Of a stretch of 64,000 bases of DNA, positions 13,295 through 24,820 are shown one piece after another. Location of the stretch: contig JACGZH010000009.1 of the NCBI GenBank assembly GCA_014706385.1, forward strand, positions 124,001-188,000, in the 5' to 3' direction. Source of the stretch: Phaffia rhodozyma (taxonomy: Eukaryota; Basidiomycota; Tremellomycetes; Cystofilobasidiales; Mrakiaceae). The position numbers and the translations under genes are program-made. The notes under the pieces were generated by a model. The model was not told where the DNA came from, made no database searches, and was given only the letters and a program-made list of their open reading frames with translations. The stretch's first letter is position 1. The number at the start of each line of letters is the position of its first letter.

Positions 13295-15719
13295 TCATCT
13301 TTCCGCTCCTTTGCCACGAGAGGATGTCATAGGAGACGCATCCCAAGCAAGCTTACTGATGTCCTCTGCTCTCGTCCCATCACCTTTTCCTCCGCTCCAT
13401 CCACGTTCCCCTCTAGATCTGCTACCACCCGATTCTGAGGTCCTACCGGAGACTCCCAGGCCACTGCCTCCTCCTGACCGAGGCGTCAGACTTCCCAGTC
13501 GCGTCCTTGCCAACAACCCTCTCCCCGCGGGGGACAACTCTACTGTACTCCCTGCCCTTTTCTTCAGCTTATCGCCCGGTGTGGACGATGTCCATGAGGG
13601 CGGATTCATCTCGCCCACACCTCGTTTTCTCCCTTTGGAACTCGCAGGCACAAGACCTTTTGCGCGATCAGAAATCGCTCTGCCAGCAGAAGAAGCTAGT
13701 CGTCGACCGATATCGTCCCTTCTACTAGGGTCTTTGATCCTGAAAGGGGTGGCTCCACCTGCCTCACCGAGAGCGCCAAGAGCGCGAGGAGTAGACAGAA
13801 GTGTACCCCAGGTGAGAAGCTGTTTGATTCGGTCTGGACCGAGACTTGATGGCGTCGGAGACGCTTGGGTAGGGACAAGCGGGTAACCGTTTACTGTGGG
13901 CATAGAGTCAGAGGATTCGGATTCTGGGTCTGATGTTCCGTTGTATCATCAGCCACGGTGTCAGATAAGAAGTGATACATTTTGCAAAAGGCTTTGATAG
14001 AAACAATCGAGAATGCGGTAAAAAGAAGCTTACAAGGTGTTCCATCGATAGCAGCTGCAATCCGACTTCTTGTTGGACTGGGCGGCTCATTGGGGTTCAC
14101 CCCTGAAAACTCTCCTACAAAATCGTCCTCCAGTCCATTGGAGAACCGTGTGTTCGAATGAACAATTGCTTTCGGAGCCTGATTCGAAGGTAACACAGCT
14201 GCCTTTTGAATCTCGTGCGGGGAGACATTTACGTCCGGGGCAAACATCAATGAATTACGAGTCTGAAGCGCCATCAACACAAAAGGAGGTAAGCAACACA
14301 TCAGGACGATAGATCCTCCGTTGGGTAGGTCGAGGAAAAAACGCACCTTGAATGGCCAACCTTCATGCCCGATATCCCTCTTGTCCTTCTCAGCCTTCTC
14401 TTTCAGGTTTTTCGCTCGGTCCTCCCGGAGTACGACCGCATGCTGATCCACAGCGGTCGGTGGTAATCCAGCCTCGACTAATGCCTTGGCCAGATAAGAG
14501 TCGTCAGGTAAGACGATGTCCGCCGATGGAAGAGGTGTTTCTTCTTCTGTCCCAACAGGTCTAGCAAAGGTGGTAACCTGCATCGCCGACGGGTCAGATT
14601 CGGAAGACGAAGAGAGCACGAGCTCCTTTCCTTTTCCTTTATCCAGCAATTTCGGTTCTATCGACATCCTCTTGCCCCCATCTGCCGAGCCTGACTCCAA
14701 CAACTTCGTCTCCTGACTTTTCACAGCGTCGGCGTGACCGGAGGCCTCAATTCCTAACCGCTTGACCCACTTGTCTCGCGCTTCTTCCAACCGAAGCCTC
14801 ACTTTTTGCTCTGGCTCATAGGCCCAAGCGTACTTTTCTTTCCGTTTTCCGTTTTCCTCCTGAAGGATACTGGTGAATGAAGCGTTGTCTTCTGACGTGA
14901 AGTTTGCTTGGAAGTTATCAAGCGTGGGAAGCGAGCTGGGTGCAGCAGGTGTTGTACCAGCTAGAAATCGTTGAGAAGACGAGAGGCTAGATGGGTGATG
15001 AACAGGTGTTCGGTATGGTGTCTGAGAAGGCGTTTGAGATGTCCACAATGGAGTGGATGATGTTTGATAGGATGGCATAGGTGTAGACCTGGCGTCGCCT
15101 GTCACATTGGGGATATAAAGAAGCATTGGTGAGACGAAAAGAAGACAGCATCTAAGAGCAGCTCTTTCAAACTCGATCTTCTCTCTCGTTAGAGAGCAGT
15201 TGATGAACCAAAGAGAGAGACACGGAAGGACGAACCATGAACAGGTGTCTGACCACCATCAACCTCGAACAATCTTCTTACGCTAACCTCCAGCTTCTCT
15301 TCGTCCATACTCTCCACCGCTTCCAGATAGGCATTCGTCGCCTCCAATCTGGCTAAAGATGGGAAGAAATCTCGAGCGATGATATCTGATAGGGCTTCTG
15401 TGTAGGCGTCTTCCTATGAACGAGTATGTCATGAGACGATCACAAAGTGGAGAATCATCAGGATGTGTGCAGGCAGTCGAACGAAACTCTTTGCAGCCCT
15501 TTACCGAAGATGTCCGACCAAAACGAAGGTACATACCTCAAGAACATATTGCCTATCCAAGGACTTCGTGAACTGCCCAGTCTTCTCCCTCACGGGCACA
15601 AGAGCAGTAGACGAAGAGCTAGTCTTTGTCTGTGACGGACGGGTGAGTGATAAAGAAGAGGTAGAACGGGCTGTGCCGGGTGTGTTTCTATAACGAGACG
15701 AGCTGGAGGGTGTGCTCAT
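13295..15719 (-). CDS. ESS2: ESS2/DGCR14 (Bis1) family nuclear splicing-associated protein
   Basis: Start at 15719 (MSTPSSSSRYRNTPGTARS); stop TGA at 13295-13297. Exons join as EKTGQFTKSLDRQYVLE, EDAYTEALSDIIARDFFPSL, ARLEATNAYLEAVESMDEEK and LPTLDNFQANFTSEDNASF. Next come a charged stretch with EKYAWAYEPEQKVRL, RNSLMFAPD, VHSNTRFSNG, a C-terminal YPESESSDSMPTVNGYPLV and the family motif TWGTLLSTPRAL. ESS-2/DGCR14 proteins associate with the catalytic spliceosome (C complex), and the S. pombe homologue is Bis1. Length (about 700 residues) is longer than the human protein because of Ser/Pro/Gly-rich insertions. The gene sits between the two aminotransferase copies on the same strand. Assignment rests on motif order and is secure; small uncertainties remain at intron edges. 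Confidence 0.9.
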
Positions 15720-15769
15720 CCTGAAGATCTGTATTGATAATCTGAAAGATGTAGATTGTGTATATGCCG

Positions 15770-15802
<33 letters not shown>

Positions 15803-16252
15803 TCTCTACAAGAGTCGTCAGCGTGTGAATGGAGGTGAAGGGTTGATGATGATCATCATCATCGAACGTCGCGTCGTCGTCACCACTCATTTCCACCCCT
15901 CTTTGGATTTCACACACTACCCGCTCGAAAATACCCGAGGCGAGTAGTCGTCCTTCATACTCAATAGGAAACCGGTCTTGACAACATCAGTCATCAGGTA
16001 AGGATCTTATGGAAATATGGTCACTGGACGCACACATTGTGGGGATGCTGGGCTCAAATTGTTACATACATCGATCTAATTCCTTAGCCTCAGAAGCTCT
16101 ACAACATGGGAAAATCAATCGTACAATAAGACTTTTCTCGGCTTTTTATGGTATTGCTCGATAAATAAGATATTGAAAATAGAGAGAGAACAGGATTTTT
16201 GAACAAAGAGACATCCGCTAGGCGGTTTTGTTTTCTAGATAAAGATATATTC
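15720..16252. other. Intergenic: ESS2 promoter and 3' flank of aminotransferase copy 2
   Basis: Contains the GT dinucleotide repeat listed separately and a GATGATGATCATCATCATC perfect palindrome near 15845-15864. No coding exon was recognised. Confidence 0.6.
15772..15801. repeat. (GT)n microsatellite, about 15 units
   Basis: Uninterrupted GT dinucleotides in the ESS2 5' region, about 55 bases upstream of its start codon. Confidence 0.95.
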
Positions 16253-18508
16253 TTAAGCTCGGACAACCTCATCGATGGCTTTAGCAAAGGCAGCGACGTT
16301 GTGCTCATTCAAACTAGACATCGAGATCCTTCCCGAAGCTGGTCGATCGTAAAAGGAGATACCAAAAACCGTTAAACCCTATGTTTACAAGACGGATGGG
16401 AAGAGTGATGAATTGAGCAAGGCAAATAACAGAAGACATACTGAGAAGGTAGTAAGATTTATCGATGAGCGCTCGAGATTGAGCGGGCGTCAGGCCGGTG
16501 TACGAGAACATACCTGTGAAGCAAACAGTCATACGTCAATCAGTTTTCAACGTGATGTCAATGAAATGGGCTGAGAGTGAAGAGACATACCGATCTGGTT
16601 GGTAATGTGATCCCATGTACCCGGTGTACCCAACTTCTCTAACTCGGCTCTCAAAGTCTTTCTAATCGCCTTGATCCTGTCTGCCATCATTTTGACGTCG
16701 ATCTTCCACAACTCGAACAATTCCGGAGTGTTCAAGATCAATGTGACGACTCTTGCTCCCCAGGCAGGAGGACATGAGATCTGAGCTCGTTGGAGGTTCT
16801 CAACCTGAGAATGAACGTTGTGGGCGATTGCCTTACTAGCGGTCACAACGTGAAGGGCGCCGACTCGTTGACCGTAAAGACCGGCGTTCTATTAAAAGCC
16901 AAGATATGGTGTAACGTTAGGTTTGACGAGGAATGATGTATCTATTGTTATTTGCGTCTGAACATACCTTGGAGAAACTCTGTGAAACACCAAATACGAT
17001 AGTCCCAACGAGAAACAAAGAACATCAGAACCGGGCGATCATTCCGTCTAGGTTCTAGGAAGAAACAAACCTGGCAGACGAGAAGCGGCACGTTTCGATC
17101 CGTCAACAGTCGAATGGTGCTTGCATCCTTATCCAAGTCCCCTGATGCGAAGCCCTGTGGATTATCAAGGAGAAACAAATCAAGACTTGTCAGGACCATT
17201 CGCACAAGACAACAAAGAAAGAAAGAAAGGAAAGAAAAAAAAACTGAAATGAGAAATACCTGGTAAGCGGCATCAATGAAGATGAAGTGCTTCTTGGCAA
17301 GGATCACCTCCACCAGCTCCTCCCACTGCTCAGCCGTCGGGTCCACACCGGTAGGGTTGTGCGCACACGCATGCACCAGGAACACGCTGCCCTCCTCGGC
17401 CTGCTCGAGCGAGCCCTTGAAGCCAGGGAAGTCGAGGCCGATGGTCTTGGGATCGTAGTATGCATACTCGACGGGTTCGAGGCCAGCTAGTCTGAATAGA
17501 GGATCATGGTTGACTATTTGGAAAAAGAAGAAAAAAGATAGAAGATAATAATAAAAAGAAAGGAAACAGATCAGCCTGAATGTGCTTGCGTCAAAAGACA
17601 TGGATATTTGGACAAGAGAACGATCAAAACCTACCCCAAGTCGGATTTGGGACATGGATCTTTTTACCGGACGAAGGGAAGTCGTAAAAGTGTTGAAGGA
17701 AGAGCGCGCCCAACTGGTTGGATCCCGTGCCGCTGACGGTGTGAGTGCTGTGTTGGTCGCGAAAAGAAGGCATAAAGCAATAAAACAAAAACGAAAATGA
17801 ATGCATGAAAAATGGAAAAAAGAGAAAACAAAAAAACGTGGAAACATAATTTGGAAAAATGCCTATCCGACCGGGTAAGAAGCAAAAAAGGACAAACCTT
17901 GACACTCGACCTTCCTTGATAGCCTTGGAGTTAGGTCCAAAGATCAACTTGGCAGCAGCGTTGTAAAACTCGGGGATCCCTGAGATTGGGTTATATTCGT
18001 GGTCGAGGTCTGCATTGGCTGCTAGGATGGCTGATGCCTGGTGTTTATGACCCCAAAAGCTTGGTTAGCTTTTCGAAGTTGAATGATTGTCTCGGACAGA
18101 TTCTCAATTTGAAACACAATCCGTCTGTCGGACATCAGAACGAACCTTTCGAACGACGGGCAACACCCACGGTTTACCATTCTCATCCTTGTATGTTCCC
18201 ATTCCGAGGTTGACCTTGTGAGGTGCCGAGTCGGTCGCGAATCCTTCGTTCAATCCGGCAATTCTAAAGAGCGAACCAGATGGAAGAAATAGGTAATTTC
18301 ACGCATGAAGATTGAGATGGGGATGATCAATAAGGTTCTGTTGGAGAGGACAACCTAAGAGGACTCACTGATCTCGGTCTGCAAGAGGCAGGCAAGCAAA
18401 ATAATCTGTTTCCGTACGATCGGTTAGAGTTGGTCGAGAGCATTTCAGTATTCAACTTGGTCTGTCTACGAGACCTGACGACAACGTGAAACCCATACCG
18501 TAAGTCAT
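16253..18508 (-). CDS. Aspartate aminotransferase (copy 2, divergent paralogue)
   Basis: Same fold and chemistry as the copy at 10.9-13.0 kb. The first coding exon is again 10 nt (18499-18508), joining to DYFACLPLADRDQ. Then come [97 protein letters not shown] (catalytic Lys), [16 protein letters not shown] and GRISMSSLNEHNVAAF. Stop TAA is at 16253-16255. Compared with copy 1 it has additional introns, for example right after AYQ and near the catalytic Lys, and its N-terminus is more diverged (GLNEGF instead of the usual ALTAGY). There is no clear mitochondrial presequence. The 183-base identical block implies recent sequence exchange with copy 1. Substrate preference of this copy is unknown. 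Confidence 0.92.
17278..17460 (-). repeat. 183-base block identical to 11585-11767
   Basis: Second member of the identical pair in the aminotransferase paralogues, same strand, 5.7 kb away. Flanking codons differ at many synonymous sites (for example ATTGATGCCGCT here against CTCGACTCTGCC in copy 1). Confidence 0.97.
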
Positions 18509-18905
18509 TTTTTATGGTCTATTTAATCGATGAAGGTGACTTTTGGGGTGTGAGAGAGAGAGTAAACGAGTTGGCTATCACAAGGCTGAAGAAAGGACGA
18601 GTTGAAAAACCTCGGATAAGCGAAATTGGCAAAAATGCCGGATCTCGCTCTTTCAGTCGCCGGTCTTTTTTATCGTTCGTCCTCATCCACAGTCGGCCGC
18701 TTTGAATAAAGTATGCGATCGAACTAATCAACCGGCAGAGGCATCGATGCATTGAATAACGATGGGAGGATATCATAATACAGTCTAGATTTAAAAGATA
18801 CAGATTCGAGTATATCGGTCTACGCAATATATTGAGTTTCTCCGACGTACACGAGAATATAGAGGAGAGAATACTGAACGAGAGAAAGAATGCAGAACGT
18901 ATAGC
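18509..18905. other. Intergenic: promoter of aminotransferase copy 2 and 3' flank of DUF202 gene
   Basis: Both neighbours are on the minus strand. AT-rich sequence lies around 18770-18830. Nothing else was recognised. Confidence 0.55.
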
Positions 18906-19606
18906 TCAAGACGCAACGGTAAACACGATTGTTCCCACAGTGATAGCAAGTGCTAACAAAAGAAGGATGGCCGTGTTGACTCTGATTTGTAGACGTGATC
19001 GGACAAGTTTGTCAGTCGACGGCGCCACATGAAGGTTGAGTCAAAAAGAAAAGAAAGAGGATGAAGGCCGGAACGAGAGAACGAACCGTCCTGCTCCGAC
19101 AAAGCCTTTGCCATCCCTTAAACCCCGAATGCCTTTCCAGTAAACGTGCATCCCAGAACCCAGACATACGAGAGCTGCAGCCGCAAAGATGACACCTAGA
19201 GGAAGAGCTATATGCTTCTCCAAAGGATTGGTCTGAGGCTTCTCATAAAAGCGCACAGCCCGAGCAAAGCCAAGTGGGTGTGAGCGATGATGACGAAGAA
19301 CATATACAGATAGAGAGAAGAACTAACCTGGTTATGACGATTTTGATTTGGATTCGGAAATCTTACTTTCTCGATCAACGCGAACGACAGCAAAGCGAGC
19401 AAGAGAGCTAGACGAAGATACGATAGTGCTGTTCGCTCGTGTGCCTTTCAGGTATCATTTTGGTGTGTTTTTTCGCAAAGAAGAAATCAGCGATGAGCAT
19501 CCTCCTCCACCACCACCACCACCAACAAGCAAGACCAAGGAAAAAAAAGGAAGGAACTGAAAAGAACAAGATCCTGAGCGTACACAGTAATCTCTACAGC
19601 CTCCAT
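18906..19606 (-). CDS. Small DUF202-family membrane protein
   Basis: Proposed start at 19606 (MEAVEIT), then over an intron AHERTALSYLRLALLLALLSF, ALIEKVRFPNPNQNRHNQ, TNPLEKHIALPLGVIF, AAALVCLGSGMHVYWKGIRG and VNTAILLLLALAITVGTIVF. Stop TGA is at 18906-18908. This gives about 120 residues with three hydrophobic helices. The first helix follows an E-R-T-x-L-x-x-L-R motif, the signature of DUF202 (PF02656; also found in the vacuolar Vtc1 subunit family). Position and hydrophobic pattern fit. The start and the second intron acceptor are my best guess. The molecular function of fungal stand-alone DUF202 proteins is not established. Confidence 0.68.
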
Positions 19607-19852
19607 CGTTCGAGATCACACTCCCCTCTGTCTCATACTTCCAAAGCTCATTTGACTTTGATACAAAGCCAGGCGTCATTGTATGTGCTGTGTACTTGAT
19701 ATGCACCCATAAACCAAGCAGAAGCTAGATAGAATGATTGGTACATAACTGGAGGGTAAGGCGTAGCACTGACTCGTCCCACGTGACAAATGACACAGCC
19801 ACAGCCGCCACATAAAACCTCCGGGCTTTAGCGGGATCCACCGTGGAGGTTT

Positions 19853-20805
19853 ATGCGTGCGAGATCTCTTGAGCTTCCACCCACGATCAACAACCAACAA
19901 CCAGCCAACAACCAACCAAAGAAACATCGTCTTCCTCGCCACACACACTCGAACTCTTACATCCACACCCTCGCCCGTACCCTTAATAGCGTTCTCAAAC
20001 CCAATTCCTGTTTATTAGAATGTAGGTTGTCGCGTTGTCTTCCGTTTTGTCCGAAGTCTTGCCGTTATCTACCTTCTGGCTCCACCGCAATCACTGATCT
20101 GTCCCGCTCCGACGACCGTCAATTTCTTCCCTTCCTCGGGTTTTCTTTCTTTGCCCACTCTTCATTGCTCCGTTGACAGGCCTGCCAAACGTCGTTGCCA
20201 GTTCAAGACTCTTGTTCTTCTACCTGCCTCATCTCCATCCTCCCCTGCCGCTGCTACCAATGGCGCTTCGCCACCACCGGCGACTGATAAGAAGGAGGAA
20301 CCCGCATCCGCGTCAAGCGTCCAGTACGTAGACTCTTCCCGTTCTTGCACGGCATGGCGCGATTCTCTTTTCTCTCGTGCTCATTCGTTTCATTCTTTCC
20401 TACTCTGGCTATTCAGATGTCCGAACCCTGCTGTCCGATTGATCGGAACATGTCCTCATTGCTCTTACAATTTGTAGGTCCTCTGCCAGATCTGAGTGAT
20501 CTTATTGGTCTGACAGATGTTTCGCAAATAGATGCTGACTGGGACTCACTGCGCGTCTCTCTACCTCGAATATAGCTGTTCCACCCATCGGTTGCCTGAA
20601 GAGCACAAGTGTTCACATTTGCAGCAATGGTATGTCGTCATCAGTTACAACCGTTTCTCTCGCCTCATCTTCAGATCTGTCACACGACTCTTTACTAATC
20701 ATTCTTAACAAACCGATCTATCACAGTCGAGATGCCGCGTTCGAGGCCAATAGAGCCCGATTAGAAAGCGAGCGAACTGTTGCGCGCAAGGTTGCCCAGA
20801 CTTAG
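19853..20805 (+). CDS. TMC1: AN1-type zinc finger protein, TMC1-like, with insert inside the finger
   Basis: The reading frame from ATG 19853 continues over introns to RQFLPFLG, PAKRRCQFKT, a Ser/Pro/Ala-rich stretch, CPNPAVRLIGTCPHCSYNF, CSTHRLPEEHKCSHLQQC and a tail, RDAAFEANRARLESERTVAR, ending in TAG at 20803-20805. Yeast Tmc1 (a stress-responsive AN1 protein linked to the proteasome and metalloid sensitivity) has the same order: basic KK-CQF-x2-C, VKFVGEC-x2-C, FCGKHRL-x-x-x-H-x-C, then a helix ending in ERT. Here the first two zinc-ligand Cys, normally four residues apart, are separated by about 40 low-complexity residues. The N-terminal ~95 residues before the finger look unlike folded protein, so the true start may be different. 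Homology of the C-terminal half is clear. Confidence 0.75.
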
Positions 20806-21805
20806 ATGAGAATCTTTCGATCACCATAGAGATGTGCATTCTCCTGTCTTGGAAGGGTTTGCTGCAGCGGAAACCAAGATTCCCTGTGACCCTCCTCACC
20901 AGTTCTTTCTGATTCGATCATTACCCACCCGTTCATGCAGCTTTCCACTCTGTTATTCTTACTACTACATGTGCCTTTTCTTTCTTTTCCCGATAGACTA
21001 ATCAGATGGTTCGTCTCGCGTGTAGTTTTTGGACGTTTTTCTTGATTGGCACGTTTCCTCTACGCCTTTGCTTCTTTCAGCTGCGGATTCATAAACCTTC
21101 GTCTTTCGCTCGTCTCTCTTTCCTTCTCTTTGTATCTCTCTTCCTTGCTTTCTTTGTGATCTCTATCCTTAGTATGTCGGGATATGAGCTCTGCATCGCT
21201 TTCTCTCTTCCATATATGTTTGTCTAATAGGCGCTTGTCTCGAGTAGAAGATGGGGAGAGTCAAACAGAATGTTAGGACAAGGATCAGAGTTGTCTCTTC
21301 TAGTTCGACTTTGAGGCATCAGAGGAGTATGCGTGAAGGTTCGCTCGTCCTTGCGTTCTTTGCTTCCCAGTCGACTGTACTTTCCTTTTTGTTCTTCTCG
21401 TTTTTGTATTCCCTCTTCTTCTTCTTTTCTTCGATTCTTATCCTATGATCAATATATATCTAAATGGTTTTTTTTGTTTGCTCCGAATAATGCGATGCTG
21501 GTCGAATGAAGGTGAATAAACAACATGACGATTGACAACTGGGACAGATTCTTGGCGTGCTGCATCATAGAGCAAGGAGAAGAAAGTCTAATGAGATAAG
21601 GTATGTACAAGGAGACGAATAGATGATGGGCCGTCGCGCTCAAGATGGAGAGATAGACCCCAGTTATCGAGAACGCTGTACAATAGTTGTCTATATATTT
21701 ATATATTTTCAAGAGATATAGAATGAACCAAAAAGAAAGATGGGAAAGAATCAGAAGGAAAAAAGAAAAAGAAAAAAATGGGCAAAGTGAACACAACCCC
21801 TACGT
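20806..21805. other. Convergent 3' regions of the TMC1-like gene and PHO89
   Basis: One kilobase with T/C-rich tracts on the plus strand (20940-21180, 21380-21450) and AT-rich sequence at 21690-21780. Short open frames here are dominated by Phe/Leu/Ser from pyrimidine runs and show no family features. Confidence 0.6.
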
Positions 21806-23709
21806 TTAGAATCGGGGGCAGTTGATGATGATACCAAAGAGGATACCAGACATCAAACCAGCGCAGGGTAAAGTCAACAGCCAAGACATGAAGATCCACC
21901 TGATCGTCGGCCACGAAACCGCGTCCTTTTCAAAGTTCATCAACCCGACGAAGCAAGTGGCACCGACGATGCATTGGGTGGTCGACACGGGCAGAGCAAA
22001 CTGGGAGGCCAGTACGACGGTGATGGCTGCTCCTAGCTCCATGGAGAATCCTCTGGAAGGGGAAACAAGGGTGATTCGGTTTCCGAGGACTCTCATGATG
22101 TGATAACCGTAGGTGGCCAGACCGATCACGATACCGATACCTCCGTAGGCCAAGATCCAAGTAGGGACCGGAGCTTTTGAACCGGTGATCGAGCCTGAAG
22201 ACCAGATCAAGTAGATCGTAGAGAGCGGCCCGATGGCGTTTGCAACATCGTTCGAACCATGGGCGAAAGAGGCGGTACAGGCGGTCAGGACTTGGAGGTA
22301 GGTAAAGTAGTGCTCGGTGTCGTTTCCGTAGATCTCTGCAGCGGCATGCAATCGCTCGATTTGATCCTTATCCTCGGTCGAGTAGTCGTGAAGATCAGTG
22401 TTCCATCCTGTGAGAAGAACTTTGGGGATTCTGTATCGAACGAAGCGCCATAGGTTGGCAGGAAGAGCCCAGTGACCGACGAAAACAGATGGGTCGACCT
22501 TGTCCTTCTTCTCGATCTCTGTGTTCAAAGGCGAGGGGTTGATGACATCCGATCCAGAAGAAGCGGCGTCCAATCCTTCACAAGATTTCTCTTCATCAAC
22601 AATAGCCTTGTTGGCATCAATCTTTTCTTTCGCAGACAAGTTGTTGGGGTTGAGCTCCTGATCGGGTGACGGTCGGTTCATGACAAATGGCCCGAGGATA
22701 AAGTGGTAAGGTCGGAGGTTGTAATCCTTCTTGTGAACTTGTTGGTGAGCGTACGGCAAAACGTAGACTATAGACAAGATGGCGATAACGAAACCGGTGA
22801 GAAGGATAGCAGGGACGATGGTCGAGTTGGGAAGCTTGTCCAATCCAAGAGCGGGCGCTCCCTTCCAGATGATACTCATGGTGAGTACAGAGGCAGTGAC
22901 AAAGAACCAACATGGGATAGCGACCAAGACCGCCTTTCGCTGGTCGACCCTTCGAAGGACTCCATACTTTGTGATCAAGAAGATAATCTGACAGACAGTA
23001 GGAAAATCATGATAGATAAGAGAAGTGATCCCTAAGAGGGAATTAAGGAGAGAAAGAGATTGTTCAGACTCACACAGGCAAACCCTCCGGCGATAAGAGG
23101 AGCGACGACCCAGGAGGCAAAGACCTTTCCAAGACCGTTCCAGGTCCAGTTGACCGCACCACCGCCACCAGCCGCAATACCAACTCCGACGATGGCACCA
23201 GTGATGGAATGGGTTGTGGAGACCGGCATGGCGAGTCGGGTGGCGATCGTCAGCCAGACGGAAGATCCGACGAGGGCGCACACCATGGCGAGCATAAGCA
23301 TCGGTGCGTTATCCTCAAATAGTGTCAAATCGATGATCTTTGTTCGAATGGTATCCGTGACTTTGGCTCCGAGTAGCAAGGCTCCAAGGAATTCACACAG
23401 ACCTCCTAGGACGATGGCCTGCTTGAAAGTCAAAGACTTTGAGGCGATCGCGGTGGCGAACGAGTTGGCAACCTGTGGGAGAGAAGGGTAAGCCATGTGA
23501 TTGAGTACAACCGTTGGTCAAAGGTCAAAGACTTACATCGTTTGCTCCGATACCGTAGGCATCCAAGAAAGCAAAGATCAACCCAAAGACAAACAAGAAA
23601 TCGTACTCTGTCAAGACAAAGAGCGCAAGTAGATAAGGTGAGTGTAAAGCCGTAGGAAGAAGAGAATGCCATGAGTACGAAACAAAATCTTACCGTGAAG
23701 GGTCGGCAT
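21806..23709 (-). CDS. PHO89: PHO89-type sodium/phosphate symporter (PiT family)
   Basis: Plasma-membrane Na+-coupled phosphate importer. Start at 23709 (MPTLH, a 16-nt coding exon), joined to EYDFLFVFGLIFAFLDAYGI. Both inverted PiT signatures are present: GANDVANSFATAIASK near the N-terminus and SFAHGSNDVANAIGPLSTIY in the C-terminal half. Each is followed by a PVSTT motif (LAMPVSTTHS; FALPVSTTQC). Between the halves lies a hydrophilic loop of about 150 residues. The last helix ends GIIINCPRF before TAA at 21806-21808. In yeast PHO89 is induced by phosphate starvation through Pho4. I saw no CACGTG box in the 1.1 kb upstream, so this copy may be regulated differently. Confidence 0.96.
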
Positions 23710-24820
23710 GATATGGCGAGAATCAAATGCCTTTTAAGAGGAGAAAGAAGTGTGATGAGCTGTATGGACAAGGAGAAAAGAGATGAATGATCTACAAACC
23801 GTTGGGCTTTATAGAGCAGAGACCTAACGCAAACTTTTTGTTCATCGTCGCTATCCTTCTTTTGATCTGCCCATGCTGTGATCGCACGGTGGTGAGGACT
23901 TCGCCAGTTTGCAAATACCGAGCACAAGAATTTGGAAGCATGACTAGGAATTGATCGGTCGGCCAGAAAACGGCCAGTGTCGAGGTCAGTGCCAGCTGTT
24001 CCGTCTGCGTGTGTGTGAGGAGATAGAGTGAGACAAGAGAAGAAAACGAGGAGATAGGACAGAAAAAATCGAGCCTGCTTGGCAATCGTGCGACCATCCG
24101 GTAAATTAACGTAGAATAAATCTTGGACTGCAACCAAACCAAGTGGATAAACTCTGCCAAGTGGAGAATCTCTCGGCATTGGTACGCACGTTCGGAATGC
24201 AACATGAACTTTTCAGGCTACACGATGGGAGAAGACAAGGTGTCGGAAAGTGATGTCGATACTAGCACTCTATGAGCATGCAGAAGCGCTAGGAATTTGA
24301 TCGTCCCCCTTCTTTTCCTCTTTGAGTTCCTATTAGCTTGGTGTCTCATCCGAAGGTCAGCCTTACGTGGGGCTTGGGTTTTTCTCCACACACATTCAGC
24401 CCTCCGTACAGTCTCTCTCTCTCTCTCTCTTCTAATTAATCTACAAACTTTCAATGGTCAGTACGTGAGATATCAGCGGTGAGTATGTGAGTATGAACGC
24501 CTGGATGCCAATATCAGTCCTATGCGGATGAATGTGCAAGTATGCTGTGTCTGCGTGGCCGACGTGTTCTCTATGCGAGGCTTCGGCGAGAGTCGGTGGA
24601 AGGTGATGATGATTTTGAATAGTTGAATGAATATATGAAACTGACATAATAAACTACTTAAGATCTGAGTCAGACTCGGCCTTGATTAGGTAAGTGGAAC
24701 TTGCCGAAAGCGTCGCTCTACCAACCATCATCTTCCCTTCATCGTTCATCGTCGTCCTTGCTCTTCTCATCGTGTACTCTCTCTCTATCATCTTCTACAT
24801 TGCAGGCAAGACACCATCCG
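23710..24820. other. Divergent promoter region between PHO89 and bZIP gene
   Basis: About 1.1 kb. Contains a CT dinucleotide tract at 24412-24430. An open frame on the minus strand (about 24085-24205) looks protein-like for a short stretch but uses AT-ending codons unlike the neighbouring genes. No CACGTG was seen. Confidence 0.55.

Noticed and set aside
13263..13886. 207-codon plus-strand open frame
   Set aside because: Antisense to the ESS2 C-terminal exon; low-complexity Pro/Leu/Ser composition results from the opposite frame.
24085..24205. Minus-strand frame upstream of PHO89 reading VYPLGLVAVQDLFYVNLPDG
   Set aside because: Short, AT-ending codons unlike neighbours, and no in-frame continuation with a recognisable family. 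More likely PHO89 leader or promoter.
24412..24430. CT and GA dinucleotide or purine tracts (here, and at 32000-32030 and 36643-36656) as traces of mobile elements
   Set aside because: Simple-sequence repeats without terminal repeats, target duplications or coding remnants.
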